NCBI GenBank assembly: GCA_900540395.1
Contig: UQFQ01000006.1
Location: 29,237 to 93,236, forward strand
Direction of reading: 5' to 3'
Source: an uncultured Mollicutes bacterium
GTDB taxonomy: Bacteria; Bacillota_I; Bacilli_A; RFN20; CAG-826
DNA length: 64,000 bases
The notes beneath the pieces are model-generated. The model searched no databases. It was not told the origin of the DNA and saw nothing but the letters and a program-made list of their open reading frames with translations. This document shows, piece after piece, positions 52,513 to 62,234 of the stretch. Numbering within the stretch: the first letter of the stretch is position 1; each line of letters begins with the position of its first letter. The position numbers and the translations under genes were made by a program.

Positions 52513-54119
52513 CTGGCTTCTCCTTCATATTTCATAAATAGCTTGGTTACTCTACTTTTAACTTTAATGACAAAGAAAAGAATAACTACGATTTCTAAGA
52601 CAATGATTGAAGCAAAAAAGACTAAGGTTTCAAACTCTGCTTCAACAAGAAGAGAAAGTAAAACGCCTACTCCAACAGCAAAAAGAGGGAAAATAAAGCT
52701 AATTAAAACTGTCATTAAACTAGATTTACTTTTACTCTTTAAATCGTTATATAAAGAAATTAAGTTTAATAAAAGGATTGATAAAGCTCCAACAAGTATT
52801 AAAAAAGCAAAATCAATATAAGAAATTTCATTAAATATAACTAAAGCTAAAATAGTCACTAAATAAGATATAAAAGATAATATAGTTGGAACAGAAATCT
52901 TGATTAAGAGTTGTTTAAAATAACTTACTGGTAAAGTTTTCATTATTATTAAAGTGTTCTTTTCTTTAGTTAAAGACATCGAACTTGTAGTATTAATAAT
53001 GGCGATAAATAACATAATTAAAATTACATCAACTGTTAAAAATATCGCTGGAAATAAAGTTGAAATATAATTTAAATTACCTGTATTAAATATCAAATTC
53101 ACTGCAGAAATGACACTAAATACTAAAAATGGCTCTAATATAATTAAAGAGATATATGAAAAAATTCCATCACTATTACTTAAGGCTAAATTAAATTCTT
53201 TTCTAATTAAGGCTCCTTCAATTGAAGTAAGTTTAACTGAAAAGATATGACGCTTTTTCCTTTTATTAAAAACATTTGCTCCTTGATAATAGTTAGTTAA
53301 ATAACGATTAAAAGCAAATATAGCAATTGTTCCTGTAAAAATAATAAAGCTAAGAATAATTACAAAATTAAGATTTACTTCATTTACTTTAGCTAGATTT
53401 ATTGCGCTTGACACAGGCCATAAATAATTAGAAATATTTTTCATCAATTCAACATTATCAGTTGTAAATAAAGAACCAATATCATCATTTCTAATTAAAT
53501 TAACAAAAAGATTTAAAATAAATCCATAAAGCAAAGCTAGAGCAATTAAAAAGATCATCATCACAATAAAAGAAACAATTTTAAAGCGTGAAATAACCTT
53601 TCTAATTTCTCTAAAAGGAATAACTAAAATAAAAGCAAAAGTTTCTAAAAGTATTGCTATTGCAAGTGAATTAAAAAACATTAAAACAAAGAAAAGAAAA
53701 TCAGCTTCGCTTTTTACACCATATGCCACACTTAAAGCAAATATTGTTGAAAAAGTAAAAAGTAAAGATTTAAAGAATATATTTAAGGCTTTAGCAAAAA
53801 TAATGTCAAAAGTTGAAGCTGGTGATGTGCCTAAAATAATTCTTTCTTTTGTATTTTTAAAAAAGGCATTATAAGTGATTGGAGCAAGAGAAAATATTCC
53901 AGCAATAAATAAAGCAAAAGAAATAATTATAAACAATGCATCATTAAAACCAGTATAAACATTAACTTTATCAAAGATATTAATGTATAAAACTACTTCT
54001 AAAGCTATAAATAAAGCAAGTAAAAGCAAAGAAGAAATTAAGTTAAAAATCTTCTTCGCTCCTTTTTTAGCTAAAAAGGACGTTTGCTTAAATTCTTTTA
54101 AAAATAAACGAGCAATCAT
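52509..54119 (-). CDS. ABC transporter permease of the surface operon
   Basis: 536 residues with about twelve hydrophobic helices in two similar halves and a soluble loop in the middle (ANVFNKRKKRHIFSVKLTS). The layout matches ABC-2-type exporters with a fused double permease. It overlaps its ATPase gene by four bases upstream and the 841-residue surface protein by four bases downstream. It may export a surface protein, lipid or peptide of this system. The substrate is unknown. Confidence 0.8.
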   Translation of the reverse strand: MIARLFLKEFKQTSFLAKKGAKKIFNLISSLLLLALFIALEVVLYINIFDKVNVYTGFNDALFIIISFALFIAGIFSLAPITYNAFFKNTKERIILGTSPASTFDIIFAKALNIFFKSLLFTFSTIFALSVAYGVKSEADFLFFVLMFFNSLAIAILLETFAFILVIPFREIRKVISRFKIVSFIVMMIFLIALALLYGFILNLFVNLIRNDDIGSLFTTDNVELMKNISNYLWPVSSAINLAKVNEVNLNFVIILSFIIFTGTIAIFAFNRYLTNYYQGANVFNKRKKRHIFSVKLTSIEGALIRKEFNLALSNSDGIFSYISLIILEPFLVFSVISAVNLIFNTGNLNYISTLFPAIFLTVDVILIMLFIAIINTTSSMSLTKEKNTLIIMKTLPVSYFKQLLIKISVPTILSFISYLVTILALVIFNEISYIDFAFLILVGALSILLLNLISLYNDLKSKSKSSLMTVLISFIFPLFAVGVGVLLSLLVEAEFETLVFFASIIVLEIVVILFFVIKVKSRVTKLFMKYEGEAR

Positions 54120-54859
54120 TCTTCTTTCTCTTGATATAGCTTTAAGAATATCTTTTCCATTCGATTTCTTAAACTTGGTTCATGTTTTAAATCATAAACT
54201 TCATAGATTCTTCCATCTTTTATGATTGCTACTCGATCACAAAGTTTGGAAATCAAATCAATATTGTGACTTGCTACAAAACAAGTATTGCCATGCTTTA
54301 CATAATCTTTCATGAGTAATGAAAGTTCATTAGCACTCATTGCATCAAGTCCAACAGTTGGCTCATCTAAAATCCATATTTTTGGATTATGAATTAAAGA
54401 AGCCATTAAACATACTTTTTGTTTCATACCATGAGAGTATTCTCGTATCTCGCGATACAAATCTTCTTCATTAAATTCAAACTTTTTAATTAAGAAAGAA
54501 ATATTTTTAATGAAGATTTGTGGGTTTATTGAGTAAATTGAGCCAATAAATTGAAGATATTGCATTCCAGTCATATCTTCATAACACGTAGGTTCACTAG
54601 CGACATATCCGATTAACTTTTTAACTTCTATTGGCTTTTCTTTAATGTCTAATCCTTCAACTAATATCTCTCCACTATCAAAAAGTTTAGAACCTAAAAC
54701 ACATTCAATAGTTGTTGATTTACCAACACCATTTTTACCTATGAAGCCAAAAAGTTCTCCTTCATAAATTTCTAAATTAATATCAAAAAGAACCTGCTTT
54801 TTGCCATAGCTTTTGTTGAGGTTAGTAATTTTTATGGAGGAAATTAATTGTTCTGACAT
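54116..54859 (-). CDS. ABC transporter ATPase of the surface operon
   Basis: 247 residues from the ATG at 54857-54859, with GGAGG eight bases upstream; the ATG 18 bases earlier would hide that site. Walker A is GKNGVGKSTT, the signature is YSHGMKQKV (in place of LSGGQ), Walker B is IWILDEPTVGLD and the switch His lies in VASHNID. The EPT-x-GLD pattern is typical of the CcmA/ABC-2 exporter class. TAATG overlap with the 852-residue gene and ATGA overlap with the permease couple it to both. Confidence 0.92.
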   Translation of the reverse strand: MSEQLISSIKITNLNKSYGKKQVLFDINLEIYEGELFGFIGKNGVGKSTTIECVLGSKLFDSGEILVEGLDIKEKPIEVKKLIGYVASEPTCYEDMTGMQYLQFIGSIYSINPQIFIKNISFLIKKFEFNEEDLYREIREYSHGMKQKVCLMASLIHNPKIWILDEPTVGLDAMSANELSLLMKDYVKHGNTCFVASHNIDLISKLCDRVAIIKDGRIYEVYDLKHEPSLRNRMEKIFLKLYQEKEE

Positions 54860-57417
54860 TATGAAAGCCTCCAACATGAATATCCATTATAACTAGAACT
54901 AGTATATGTCGCAGAACGATTATTCATTGCGCCATTATATTCTCCATCTGAATAACGAAATTTTGTTAAATCAATGGTGCATTTAGTCCCATCGCTGCTT
55001 ATATTATTCGCCTTAACCATAGCGCCGTGGAAAAAAACGTAATCACCACTATATGATGCATCTTGAGAAACTAAGCAATGACGGTTCGTATCATAAACAA
55101 CTTTAATAAACTTGCCGTCGCAATCATCAGTTCCACTCTTAAAGTTAGATTCATTATCATACCGCGATTTATTTAAATGCTCCACGCTATTATTATTGAA
55201 TACATAACAATAAAATTCACTTTCGTCAACGCTATATATAACACCTTTTTCTTTATCATATTTATATATGTGTGTTTTGCTTGCATCAACTATCGTTGTA
55301 GGTGATATTGGATTTGTAAGAACATATCCAAAACTTATTAATGGTATCGTATAAAAGTCAGAAATATTGAGACGCATATTATTGTGATTAGGAATCAAAT
55401 TTTTATATTTAGATGAGGCACTTTTAAAGTTTTTTGAATAAAAATTAATATTACCATTACTTTCGTTTACAGATGAGAGAAAATTAGAAAAATTATAAAC
55501 ATTAATACTGCCTGCTAATGTGTATTTTTTATACAAAGTAACATCACTATCAAAATCTATTTGTCCATATAAATCACAATGCGCTTCCATATTCTTACTA
55601 ACATAAGACCAAAAATTTGAATTATCTTTAAAGATTAAAGCTGTATTGCCGGAAGTTGTTTTGTCAGCGCCTATATTGTCGCCATCGCAAATCCATTTAA
55701 CTGCTTCAGCATAATCATACTTTTCTTTCATAAAAGTTAAACCGCCTACGCGCTGATAAGCTTCGTTAACCGCAGTATATAATTGGGTAGTCTTAACCCC
55801 GTCTGCTGATAGAGTGATAGTAGAATTCTCATCTATCGTTAAGGAAGATCCTGGCATAAAAATAAGATTAGATTTAACATTGCATAAAGTATTCTCTAGA
55901 TAAAAAGAATAATATGGAGATATGTAAAAATTATCTTTGCCAAAAATAATATTTAAGTTTCCAGAAAATGCTCCGCCGCCTTCAAGTTTTACTGAAATAG
56001 CTGGCAAATTCAGATCGAAATCACAATTACTGATTCTATATGAGATGCGTTGAGACATTAAATTTTTAACGTCAGTCGAATTAGAAAAGTTGTCAAGCAT
56101 TAAGTTATCATAAGAAATATTGCGAGAAATTGTGCCATTAACCGTTTTCGATAAGTCAATTATTGATTCTGATCCGCCGATAAAGTCAATTGCTTTATAA
56201 GCATAGCCCTGACTTTTCCCAAAAAATAAAACCATCCCTAGTTGCATTTTTGAACCTGATAGAAAAATAGAGTTTGCATTGAAATAAGCGCATCTATACA
56301 TAGAAAACGCAGCATCACCACTGCTATATGTTGTTGGCAAAGATTTTTCATGATGATGATCTTCTACTGTAAAACCGGCTTCAATTGAACCGCCAGATTC
56401 AAAAATAATTCCCCCACTACTTGGATTACTATTAGTAATTGAACCAACTAACCAAATTTTGGATGAATCACCAACAATTAAGTAGTTTCCACACAAATCT
56501 ATTTCGCAATATTGTCCAACAATGAAATTTTGATAATTGATTTGATAATAATTTGGATCTCCTCCGTAACAGCCGTCTCTAGCCCCAATATTAATATTTG
56601 AATTCAATAATAATAAATCATTTGTAAGTTTAAGTCTGCTAACGCAGTAATTCTTATTTGACGTGCCTCCAGCAGTAGGCTTATAATCGCTTTTAACATC
56701 AGTAGGATCTTCAAGACTTAAGGTAGTATCTGAATTTACAGCATCTGAACTGTTATATTTTGTAGAAAAAGAACTCCAATCCCAATAATCATCATAAGGA
56801 AAGAAATCGCTAGAAATAGTATTTTTATTATCTCTATCACCGGGTCTACTTAAATATACATACATATTTATGGTAGCATTCTTCAAAACATTAACTGATG
56901 AATTAAATTCGCCATAATTCACCATCGAATTTTTAACCGATCCATTGCCTTCGCTCAAATTTATATCTCTACCGGAAACTTCGCAGCCACCTTTATATCC
57001 TTTAGAAGCATCAAAATTTAATAAAGACTCTAAATCTGTATCTTCATTTAATATAATTGGGTTAGAAGTAAAAACTAAATCAGAATTTACGGTAATTTCC
57101 TTATCAAAACCATAATTTATAGAGAGAACATTATTCCCTGAATTCCACTGTAAATATCCGCCATTAATTGAGTATTTTGGCGCGTCAATTAAAGAAATTG
57201 TATCCCCTTTCTTAACATACATTATTTTTTGAGGAACATTATAACTAGTATTTTCAGCAAAGGTGACTTTTGCGTAACTGTCATCTATTTGCCCCAATTC
57301 ACCTTCATTAACTGAAAAAAATTCGAAGTCTTTAATTATATAACTGCCAAAAGCCACTAAAGAAAAACTAGCAAACATGACGGCGATAAAAATGCTATAA
57401 CAAAATTTCTTTTTCAT
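54859..57417 (-). CDS. Large exported beta-helix-like surface protein
   Basis: 852 residues. The N-terminus MKKKFCYSIFIAVMFASFSL, then VAFGSYIIKDF, is a signal peptide with the operon's shared ending. The mature part is rich in Ser, Asn, Tyr and Gly with repeated beta-strands (GGIIFESGGSIEAGF, FIVGQYCEIDLCGNYLIVG). This last segment resembles FSAIDLNGHKLTV of the protein at 11742-14324, so the two belong to one family. About ten cysteines are spread through the chain, unusual for a surface protein of this kind. It has no recognised anchor. Confidence 0.72.
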   Translation of the reverse strand: MKKKFCYSIFIAVMFASFSLVAFGSYIIKDFEFFSVNEGELGQIDDSYAKVTFAENTSYNVPQKIMYVKKGDTISLIDAPKYSINGGYLQWNSGNNVLSINYGFDKEITVNSDLVFTSNPIILNEDTDLESLLNFDASKGYKGGCEVSGRDINLSEGNGSVKNSMVNYGEFNSSVNVLKNATINMYVYLSRPGDRDNKNTISSDFFPYDDYWDWSSFSTKYNSSDAVNSDTTLSLEDPTDVKSDYKPTAGGTSNKNYCVSRLKLTNDLLLLNSNINIGARDGCYGGDPNYYQINYQNFIVGQYCEIDLCGNYLIVGDSSKIWLVGSITNSNPSSGGIIFESGGSIEAGFTVEDHHHEKSLPTTYSSGDAAFSMYRCAYFNANSIFLSGSKMQLGMVLFFGKSQGYAYKAIDFIGGSESIIDLSKTVNGTISRNISYDNLMLDNFSNSTDVKNLMSQRISYRISNCDFDLNLPAISVKLEGGGAFSGNLNIIFGKDNFYISPYYSFYLENTLCNVKSNLIFMPGSSLTIDENSTITLSADGVKTTQLYTAVNEAYQRVGGLTFMKEKYDYAEAVKWICDGDNIGADKTTSGNTALIFKDNSNFWSYVSKNMEAHCDLYGQIDFDSDVTLYKKYTLAGSINVYNFSNFLSSVNESNGNINFYSKNFKSASSKYKNLIPNHNNMRLNISDFYTIPLISFGYVLTNPISPTTIVDASKTHIYKYDKEKGVIYSVDESEFYCYVFNNNSVEHLNKSRYDNESNFKSGTDDCDGKFIKVVYDTNRHCLVSQDASYSGDYVFFHGAMVKANNISSDGTKCTIDLTKFRYSDGEYNGAMNNRSATYTSSSYNGYSCWRLS

Positions 57418-58175
57418 ATATCGCTAAGCACCAAGCCTTTCAGAGAAATTGACAAATTTAAAAAATCGCTACTCACGAATTGTAATTCTTGTTCCGAAGA
57501 GTACGTTTTATTAGATAAATCAAAGTCTATGATGATGTTAAATTTCCAATTATCTAAGTTAGATAAAGAATTATCGTCAGAAATCTTCATCAAATAAAAA
57601 TCTTTATTAATATTATTTTTGTTTGGGCTGGCCCTTTCAGGCGCAAAAGGAATAATCAAATCAATTGCGTTATTTGAATAACTAATGCAATTTCTCTCAA
57701 AAATGTTTTCACTACCTAATAAAACTTTTGATACATATCCATTACTTAGTTTTAAAATATACTCACCATAAGTAAAATAAATGAAATTCTCTTTTACGTT
57801 ATTTACTATGTGGTCATAAACGGAAGATTCACTTGGAAATTTGACTAATATTTGCAAACCTCCATCCTCTGTTTGACTAGTATCAGGATTGAAAATATCA
57901 AAATAATACTCTTGGTCAAAAGTCAATTCGAATTCGACTTTATCATTTAAGAAAGTGTTATCTTTTAAAACTGTAAAATTATTAACAAGTTGAGCGTTTT
58001 TTAAAGTTTTAAAGTCGTCATCAATCGCTACTTCAATATTATTAGGCGTAATAGTTACAGCCTTTTCCCCAGAAAATCCGCCATTAATGACAAATGCAGC
58101 AAAAGAGGTAGCACTTAAAGAAAGGCATGCACCAAAAATTACTAATGTACATAAAACTTTTCTTTTTTTACGCAT
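57414..58175 (-). CDS. Exported protein with SipW-type signal, TasA-like size
   Basis: 253 residues. The start MRKKRKVLCTLVIFGACLSL, then SATSFAAFVINGG, parallels the 216-residue protein at 63144-63794 (ALAAYIITGG). Mature region: beta-rich, with acidic patches and NNIEVAIDDDF. These traits fit secreted TasA/camelysin-like fibre proteins, which are processed by SipW; whole-protein similarity is weak, so this is inference. It overlaps the lipoprotein by eight bases and the 852-residue gene by four. Confidence 0.65.
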   Translation of the reverse strand: MRKKRKVLCTLVIFGACLSLSATSFAAFVINGGFSGEKAVTITPNNIEVAIDDDFKTLKNAQLVNNFTVLKDNTFLNDKVEFELTFDQEYYFDIFNPDTSQTEDGGLQILVKFPSESSVYDHIVNNVKENFIYFTYGEYILKLSNGYVSKVLLGSENIFERNCISYSNNAIDLIIPFAPERASPNKNNINKDFYLMKISDDNSLSNLDNWKFNIIIDFDLSNKTYSSEQELQFVSSDFLNLSISLKGLVLSDI

Positions 58176-59307
58176 TTATATCGGCCTCATAATAAGCATA
58201 AAAAATGTTATCACTAAAAATTGGGGTTAAATCAGTAAGTTTTCCTGAAATTGGATTCTTAGGACCTTCAGGAGTTGTATAATATCCCAAGAAAACATGC
58301 CCTTCTTTTTTGCAAATAGGAATCCTTGAAGATTTTATTGGTTGGCCAGCTGTAACAGATATCGTTGTCGGAATGGTTGAAACAAACTCGCCACCATTAG
58401 CGTCAAAAGTAACATTATAGGTTTGACTAGTTTCATTTGGCTTAGTTAGATCAATGACAAGATTAAATTCAGAACCGTCAAAAATGTAAATGCAATATCC
58501 GACTAGGTCAAAATAATAATCTCCATCGTTTGCCTGTGCCTCATATCGACTAGATGGTGAACCTTGTCCATACATCCACTTTGTAGGCTCTGGCAAAACT
58601 ATAGGAGCCAGTTCCTGAGATTCTCCATTATCAAAATTTATTGTAATATAATACTCATTATCAACTTGTGTTCCAACAATACTTTCAATTCCTCTACCAT
58701 CTTCACCATTTTTATATGGAAGAGTAATTACGGTTTGACCATTTTCGCCCATGCTTGGGTCGGTATAAGTAATTGTAATAATAATATTCCCTTCAGCATC
58801 TGTTTCTTGATTAATATCAGCGATACCAATTCCATCTTTTCCGTTCTCTATTTGGATTGGATTAGCTGATGTATCTGTGCCATCGCTTAAAATAAAATAA
58901 ATCGTTGTTAAGTTTGTTTCTGGGTCATAACTAGAAACTGGAGAAACAAGACTTACCCCATTAGGCACTGTAATTTCTTGATTAGGTACATCTTCACTTG
59001 TAAAAACAATCGTTAAAATTGTGTTTAAACCATCTTCAGATTGTCGCGATGTAATTTCTTTTATACCTAATCCCGTTGCACCAATTGGTCCAATCTCCCC
59101 TGTTTCACCTCGAGGAATTTCAAAAGTTAAAGGTTCAACATCTTCATCAGTAAAATACATGGTGACAAGAGTCGATCCATTTTCTCCCATAGTGGATTCA
59201 ACGCGTTCAATCATCAATCCTTCATCCGCTCCTCCAAATAAAGAACACGAAGAAAGAGTGATTGATAAAAAGAGAAATAAAGAAGAAATAATACGTTTAA
59301 ATTTCAT
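58168..59307 (-). CDS. Collagen-like surface lipoprotein with InlB-type repeat
   Basis: Starts at the ATG of MKFKRIISSLFLFLSI, preceded by AAGGTG; 379 residues. The lipobox is LSSC. Next comes a short Gly-x-y run (GETGEIGPIGATGLG) and three repeats of a module of 50-60 residues with I-x-Y/F-x-D and P-x-GxxG (LPYKNGEDGRGI, IQIENGKDGIGI). The C-terminus has one Listeria-Bacteroides (Flg_new/InlB B) repeat: YNVTFDANGGEFVS and GHVFLGYYTTPEG. It should display modular beta-domains outside the cell. The start overlaps the DUF2357 gene. Confidence 0.8.
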   Translation of the reverse strand: MKFKRIISSLFLFLSITLSSCSLFGGADEGLMIERVESTMGENGSTLVTMYFTDEDVEPLTFEIPRGETGEIGPIGATGLGIKEITSRQSEDGLNTILTIVFTSEDVPNQEITVPNGVSLVSPVSSYDPETNLTTIYFILSDGTDTSANPIQIENGKDGIGIADINQETDAEGNIIITITYTDPSMGENGQTVITLPYKNGEDGRGIESIVGTQVDNEYYITINFDNGESQELAPIVLPEPTKWMYGQGSPSSRYEAQANDGDYYFDLVGYCIYIFDGSEFNLVIDLTKPNETSQTYNVTFDANGGEFVSTIPTTISVTAGQPIKSSRIPICKKEGHVFLGYYTTPEGPKNPISGKLTDLTPIFSDNIFYAYYEADINA

Positions 59308-60421
59308 ACTCATCACCTTCTAAATTTACTGCAAATATATTAAAAATCCGCGCAAAAGTTCCTTCTCTTTTCTTAATTAAGGCATATTTTGCATTGCAGG
59401 AATAACACACATCACTTTCATTATCTTTTTTACAAAGTGGACAGACATTTTCTTTTGCTCTTAAAAGAACTTTTAAAGAGTAGATAACTTCTTTAAGGTC
59501 TTCTAAGTTTTTAATAAAGACCTTATAATCTTCATCTTCAAAAGTTAAAATAAGAGACTTTGAAAATAAAGAAATCTTTAAATCAAGGACATATTCTTTT
59601 AAAAGATTAATATCTTTGTTAAGCAAAGATAGATAAATCTTTCCTTCTTTTTTAAAAGAAAACACAAAGTTATCTTTTAAAAAAGAAAGATAATGACTTC
59701 TTCTAAAAATAATATTTTCTTTATTTTCTTTTTCTAAAAGATTAAATAAATCTAAGTAGATTTGATTTTTGATAAGTTCACTATTTTCTTTATTTTTCTT
59801 ATAGTAAAAATAAAGAAAAGAATAATCTTTATCATTTAAAAGAATATTAGTTCCATAAACTTCATCAAAGTTTACTTTCTTGATATATCTAAAGAAATCA
59901 ACTTTTAAAAGATTAGAGATTTTTCTTAAATAAATCTCTAATTTTTCTTTATAAAGATTTTCTTCTTTTAAAAGCTTATCTTCGTTATTTATATAACGAT
60001 TTAATAAAGAATATGTTCCATATTCTCCATAGCTAATTCCACTTCTTAAAAATGGAATCTTTTCTTTTTGAAGAAGATTAAGTCCTGTTTTTAAATCGTT
60101 TTCTAAACTCATTAATAAAAACAAAATAAATCTATTTTCATAAGTATCAATATTTTCATCATAAGCATATTGATAAAGTTTTTTAGGGAAGATAGTGTTA
60201 TTTTCTACTGTAAATAAACGAGCATCTTGGCTAGTTTTATTAATTAAACTTTTGTCATAACGGTGAAACTCTTCAATACGAACTACTTCTTCAACTCTTT
60301 TTAAATCGACTTTATAAGTAAGAGTAATATTATAAACGTGTTCTAAAAGAAGACTTATTTCATTAAATAAGTTTAAAGATAAATTAGTTGAATATCCTCT
60401 ATTTACTCTTACACTATTCAC
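59297..60421 (-). CDS. DUF2357 (McrC-like) protein with C-terminal zinc ribbon
   Basis: 374 residues. The motif TYENRFILFLLMSLENDL is the TPENR-like signature of the DUF2357 domain in McrC-type subunits. The rest is helical and charged, with no PD-(D/E)XK nuclease motif that I can see. Near the C-terminus CPLCKKDNESDVCYSC forms a four-cysteine zinc ribbon. It starts at the stop of the McrB-like gene (one-base overlap) and its end overlaps the lipoprotein. So it is a partner of the AAA+ protein that has lost, or never had, nuclease activity. Confidence 0.72.
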   Translation of the reverse strand: MNSVRVNRGYSTNLSLNLFNEISLLLEHVYNITLTYKVDLKRVEEVVRIEEFHRYDKSLINKTSQDARLFTVENNTIFPKKLYQYAYDENIDTYENRFILFLLMSLENDLKTGLNLLQKEKIPFLRSGISYGEYGTYSLLNRYINNEDKLLKEENLYKEKLEIYLRKISNLLKVDFFRYIKKVNFDEVYGTNILLNDKDYSFLYFYYKKNKENSELIKNQIYLDLFNLLEKENKENIIFRRSHYLSFLKDNFVFSFKKEGKIYLSLLNKDINLLKEYVLDLKISLFSKSLILTFEDEDYKVFIKNLEDLKEVIYSLKVLLRAKENVCPLCKKDNESDVCYSCNAKYALIKKREGTFARIFNIFAVNLEGDEYEI

Positions 60422-62232
60422 TAAATCGATCTCCTTAAGTATTTATTAATTAAAGCTTTTGAAACAGCAAAACTTTCTAGACCAAATTCACTTTCAAGCA
60501 TTTTAATTAATCTAGTTAAGCCATTTCTTAAACTTGAATCATAGCGAGATTCAAGTTTTCTTAAGATTTTGCTAGAGAAAATAGCATCTAAACAATCTAG
60601 ACTTGATAAACCCATAGCTAGATAAATTGGAACCATTTCATCAAGTTGACGAATTATACGGTTACCAATTGTAATATCAAGTTCGTTAGACATGAAATCT
60701 AAAACTTTTAAGAACTTGTTTCTTTCAGCTTCGTTAAACTTATAGTTTTCACTTGCTTCTTTAAATAATTCATGAAGTTTTTCATAGCTTAACGCAATTG
60801 GATTAAACTCCTCATCAAATTTAAGTTCTTTTTGGGTATTTTCAAAATCAATAACGATTGCTCTATCAATAACTTTATCAGTAATCGTAAATGTAGAATC
60901 ATCTTTATTAGCAGTTCCAATAAAGTAAGTGTTTGGCGTTAAGATAAGTTGGCCTTTTTCTAAATTTTCTGGAGCATCATAATCATCAGGAAGAAGCATT
61001 AATGAAATTCTTCGATCAGTTTCTGGAAATTCCATAACCGAGAGAAAATCAGCAAAATAATACTCAACACGAGAAATATTCATTTCATCTAAAACGACTA
61101 AATTCATTCTAGCTGATTCATAACTTGCTCTATATAAATTCTCTAAAAATGGAGTTTCGTTATATCGACCAGTTAATTCATTATAAAAACCAAGTAAATC
61201 AGATTTTTCTTTATAAGTTACTTGAATTGCTTCAAAGTAAGCTTCTTCACCAATAAATTTAGCAAAATATCTTGGGAGAGAAGATTTACCAGTTCCACTA
61301 ACACCTTCTAAAATGATGAATTTAGAAGCATTTAAACCAGCGATAAATTGAGCTAATTCTCTTTTGTTATAGTAAAGATGTTCTTTAGTGGCTAAATAAC
61401 CTTGTAAATTATCAAGAAGGAATTTTAAAGTTATTCCTTCACTATCACTAATTTTTCCAACTGATAAATTTTGATTATCAATTGAAACTAAGTTTTTAAA
61501 CACTTCTTCTTTTTTACCTATTTCTTTAGATAAAAAGCCATTTCCTCCGGCAACTTGAGAAGCACCAACTCCACTAACAAATTGTGGATTAGCTAAAGTT
61601 TCAGCATCAGTAAATGAATTAGCTAAATCAGCTTTTTCTTCTTCTTTATGTTTTTCTAATTCTTCTTTTAACTTTTGTTTTTCTTCATCTTCTTCATTAA
61701 TGCTTTTTGGTTTTCTTCTTAAGCAAAAATTAACTACGCCAATTATCGCCCAAATTAAACCAGTTAAGGCAACATAAACTAATAAAGCTAAAAGAAGGGC
61801 GCTAAAAACAAAAGCAAAGGTTTGATCTAAATGAGCAATCCCGCCTTCTTCAGCACTATCACCAAATTGAAATAAAATACCTAGTCCAAATGCAAAGCCA
61901 AAACATAAAGCAAAACTTAATCCATAAAAGGCAAAGGCTTTAACTGAATAAGTTTTTTCATTGTGTTTTATGAAAAAACGACGCAAAAATAAGACTAAAA
62001 CTGCAAAGATAACAATAAAAACAAGTACAAATATTAAAAGAATCCATATGCCTGTATAAGTTTTTATATTAGGCATATTTAAAAGTTCAGCTAGACCAGC
62101 AAAAATATTATTTTTATTCATAGCGGTATGAGAACCATCCATACCTAAAGCTACAAGTAAAGCTAATACTACATAAAAGATGGTAAGACCTAGTCCTAGC
62201 CATTCTCCACTTGATAATTTCTTTTTCATCAT
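60421..62232 (-). CDS. Membrane-anchored McrB-type AAA+ ATPase
   Basis: 603 residues. Four helices at the N-terminus (about 12-30, 62-84, 98-122, 138-168), a charged coiled stretch (EEDEEKQKLKEELEKHKEEEK), then a McrB/MoxR-class AAA+ domain from ~270. Walker A is EGVSGTGKSS (309-318), Walker B LVVLDEMN and the McrB-type sensor FIGTANKDDSTF. DUF2357 next door makes this an McrBC-type pair, but the DNA-recognition domain of McrB is replaced by membrane helices. It cannot be a normal restriction system; a membrane remodelling or secretion role fits better. Confidence 0.82.
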   Translation of the reverse strand: MMKKKLSSGEWLGLGLTIFYVVLALLVALGMDGSHTAMNKNNIFAGLAELLNMPNIKTYTGIWILLIFVLVFIVIFAVLVLFLRRFFIKHNEKTYSVKAFAFYGLSFALCFGFAFGLGILFQFGDSAEEGGIAHLDQTFAFVFSALLLALLVYVALTGLIWAIIGVVNFCLRRKPKSINEEDEEKQKLKEELEKHKEEEKADLANSFTDAETLANPQFVSGVGASQVAGGNGFLSKEIGKKEEVFKNLVSIDNQNLSVGKISDSEGITLKFLLDNLQGYLATKEHLYYNKRELAQFIAGLNASKFIILEGVSGTGKSSLPRYFAKFIGEEAYFEAIQVTYKEKSDLLGFYNELTGRYNETPFLENLYRASYESARMNLVVLDEMNISRVEYYFADFLSVMEFPETDRRISLMLLPDDYDAPENLEKGQLILTPNTYFIGTANKDDSTFTITDKVIDRAIVIDFENTQKELKFDEEFNPIALSYEKLHELFKEASENYKFNEAERNKFLKVLDFMSNELDITIGNRIIRQLDEMVPIYLAMGLSSLDCLDAIFSSKILRKLESRYDSSLRNGLTRLIKMLESEFGLESFAVSKALINKYLRRSI

Positions 62233-62234
62233 TG

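Noticed and set aside
59297..62232. Type IV restriction system McrBC
   Set aside because: No DNA-recognition domain, no nuclease motif, and membrane helices are fused to the AAA+ protein inside a secretion-type operon.
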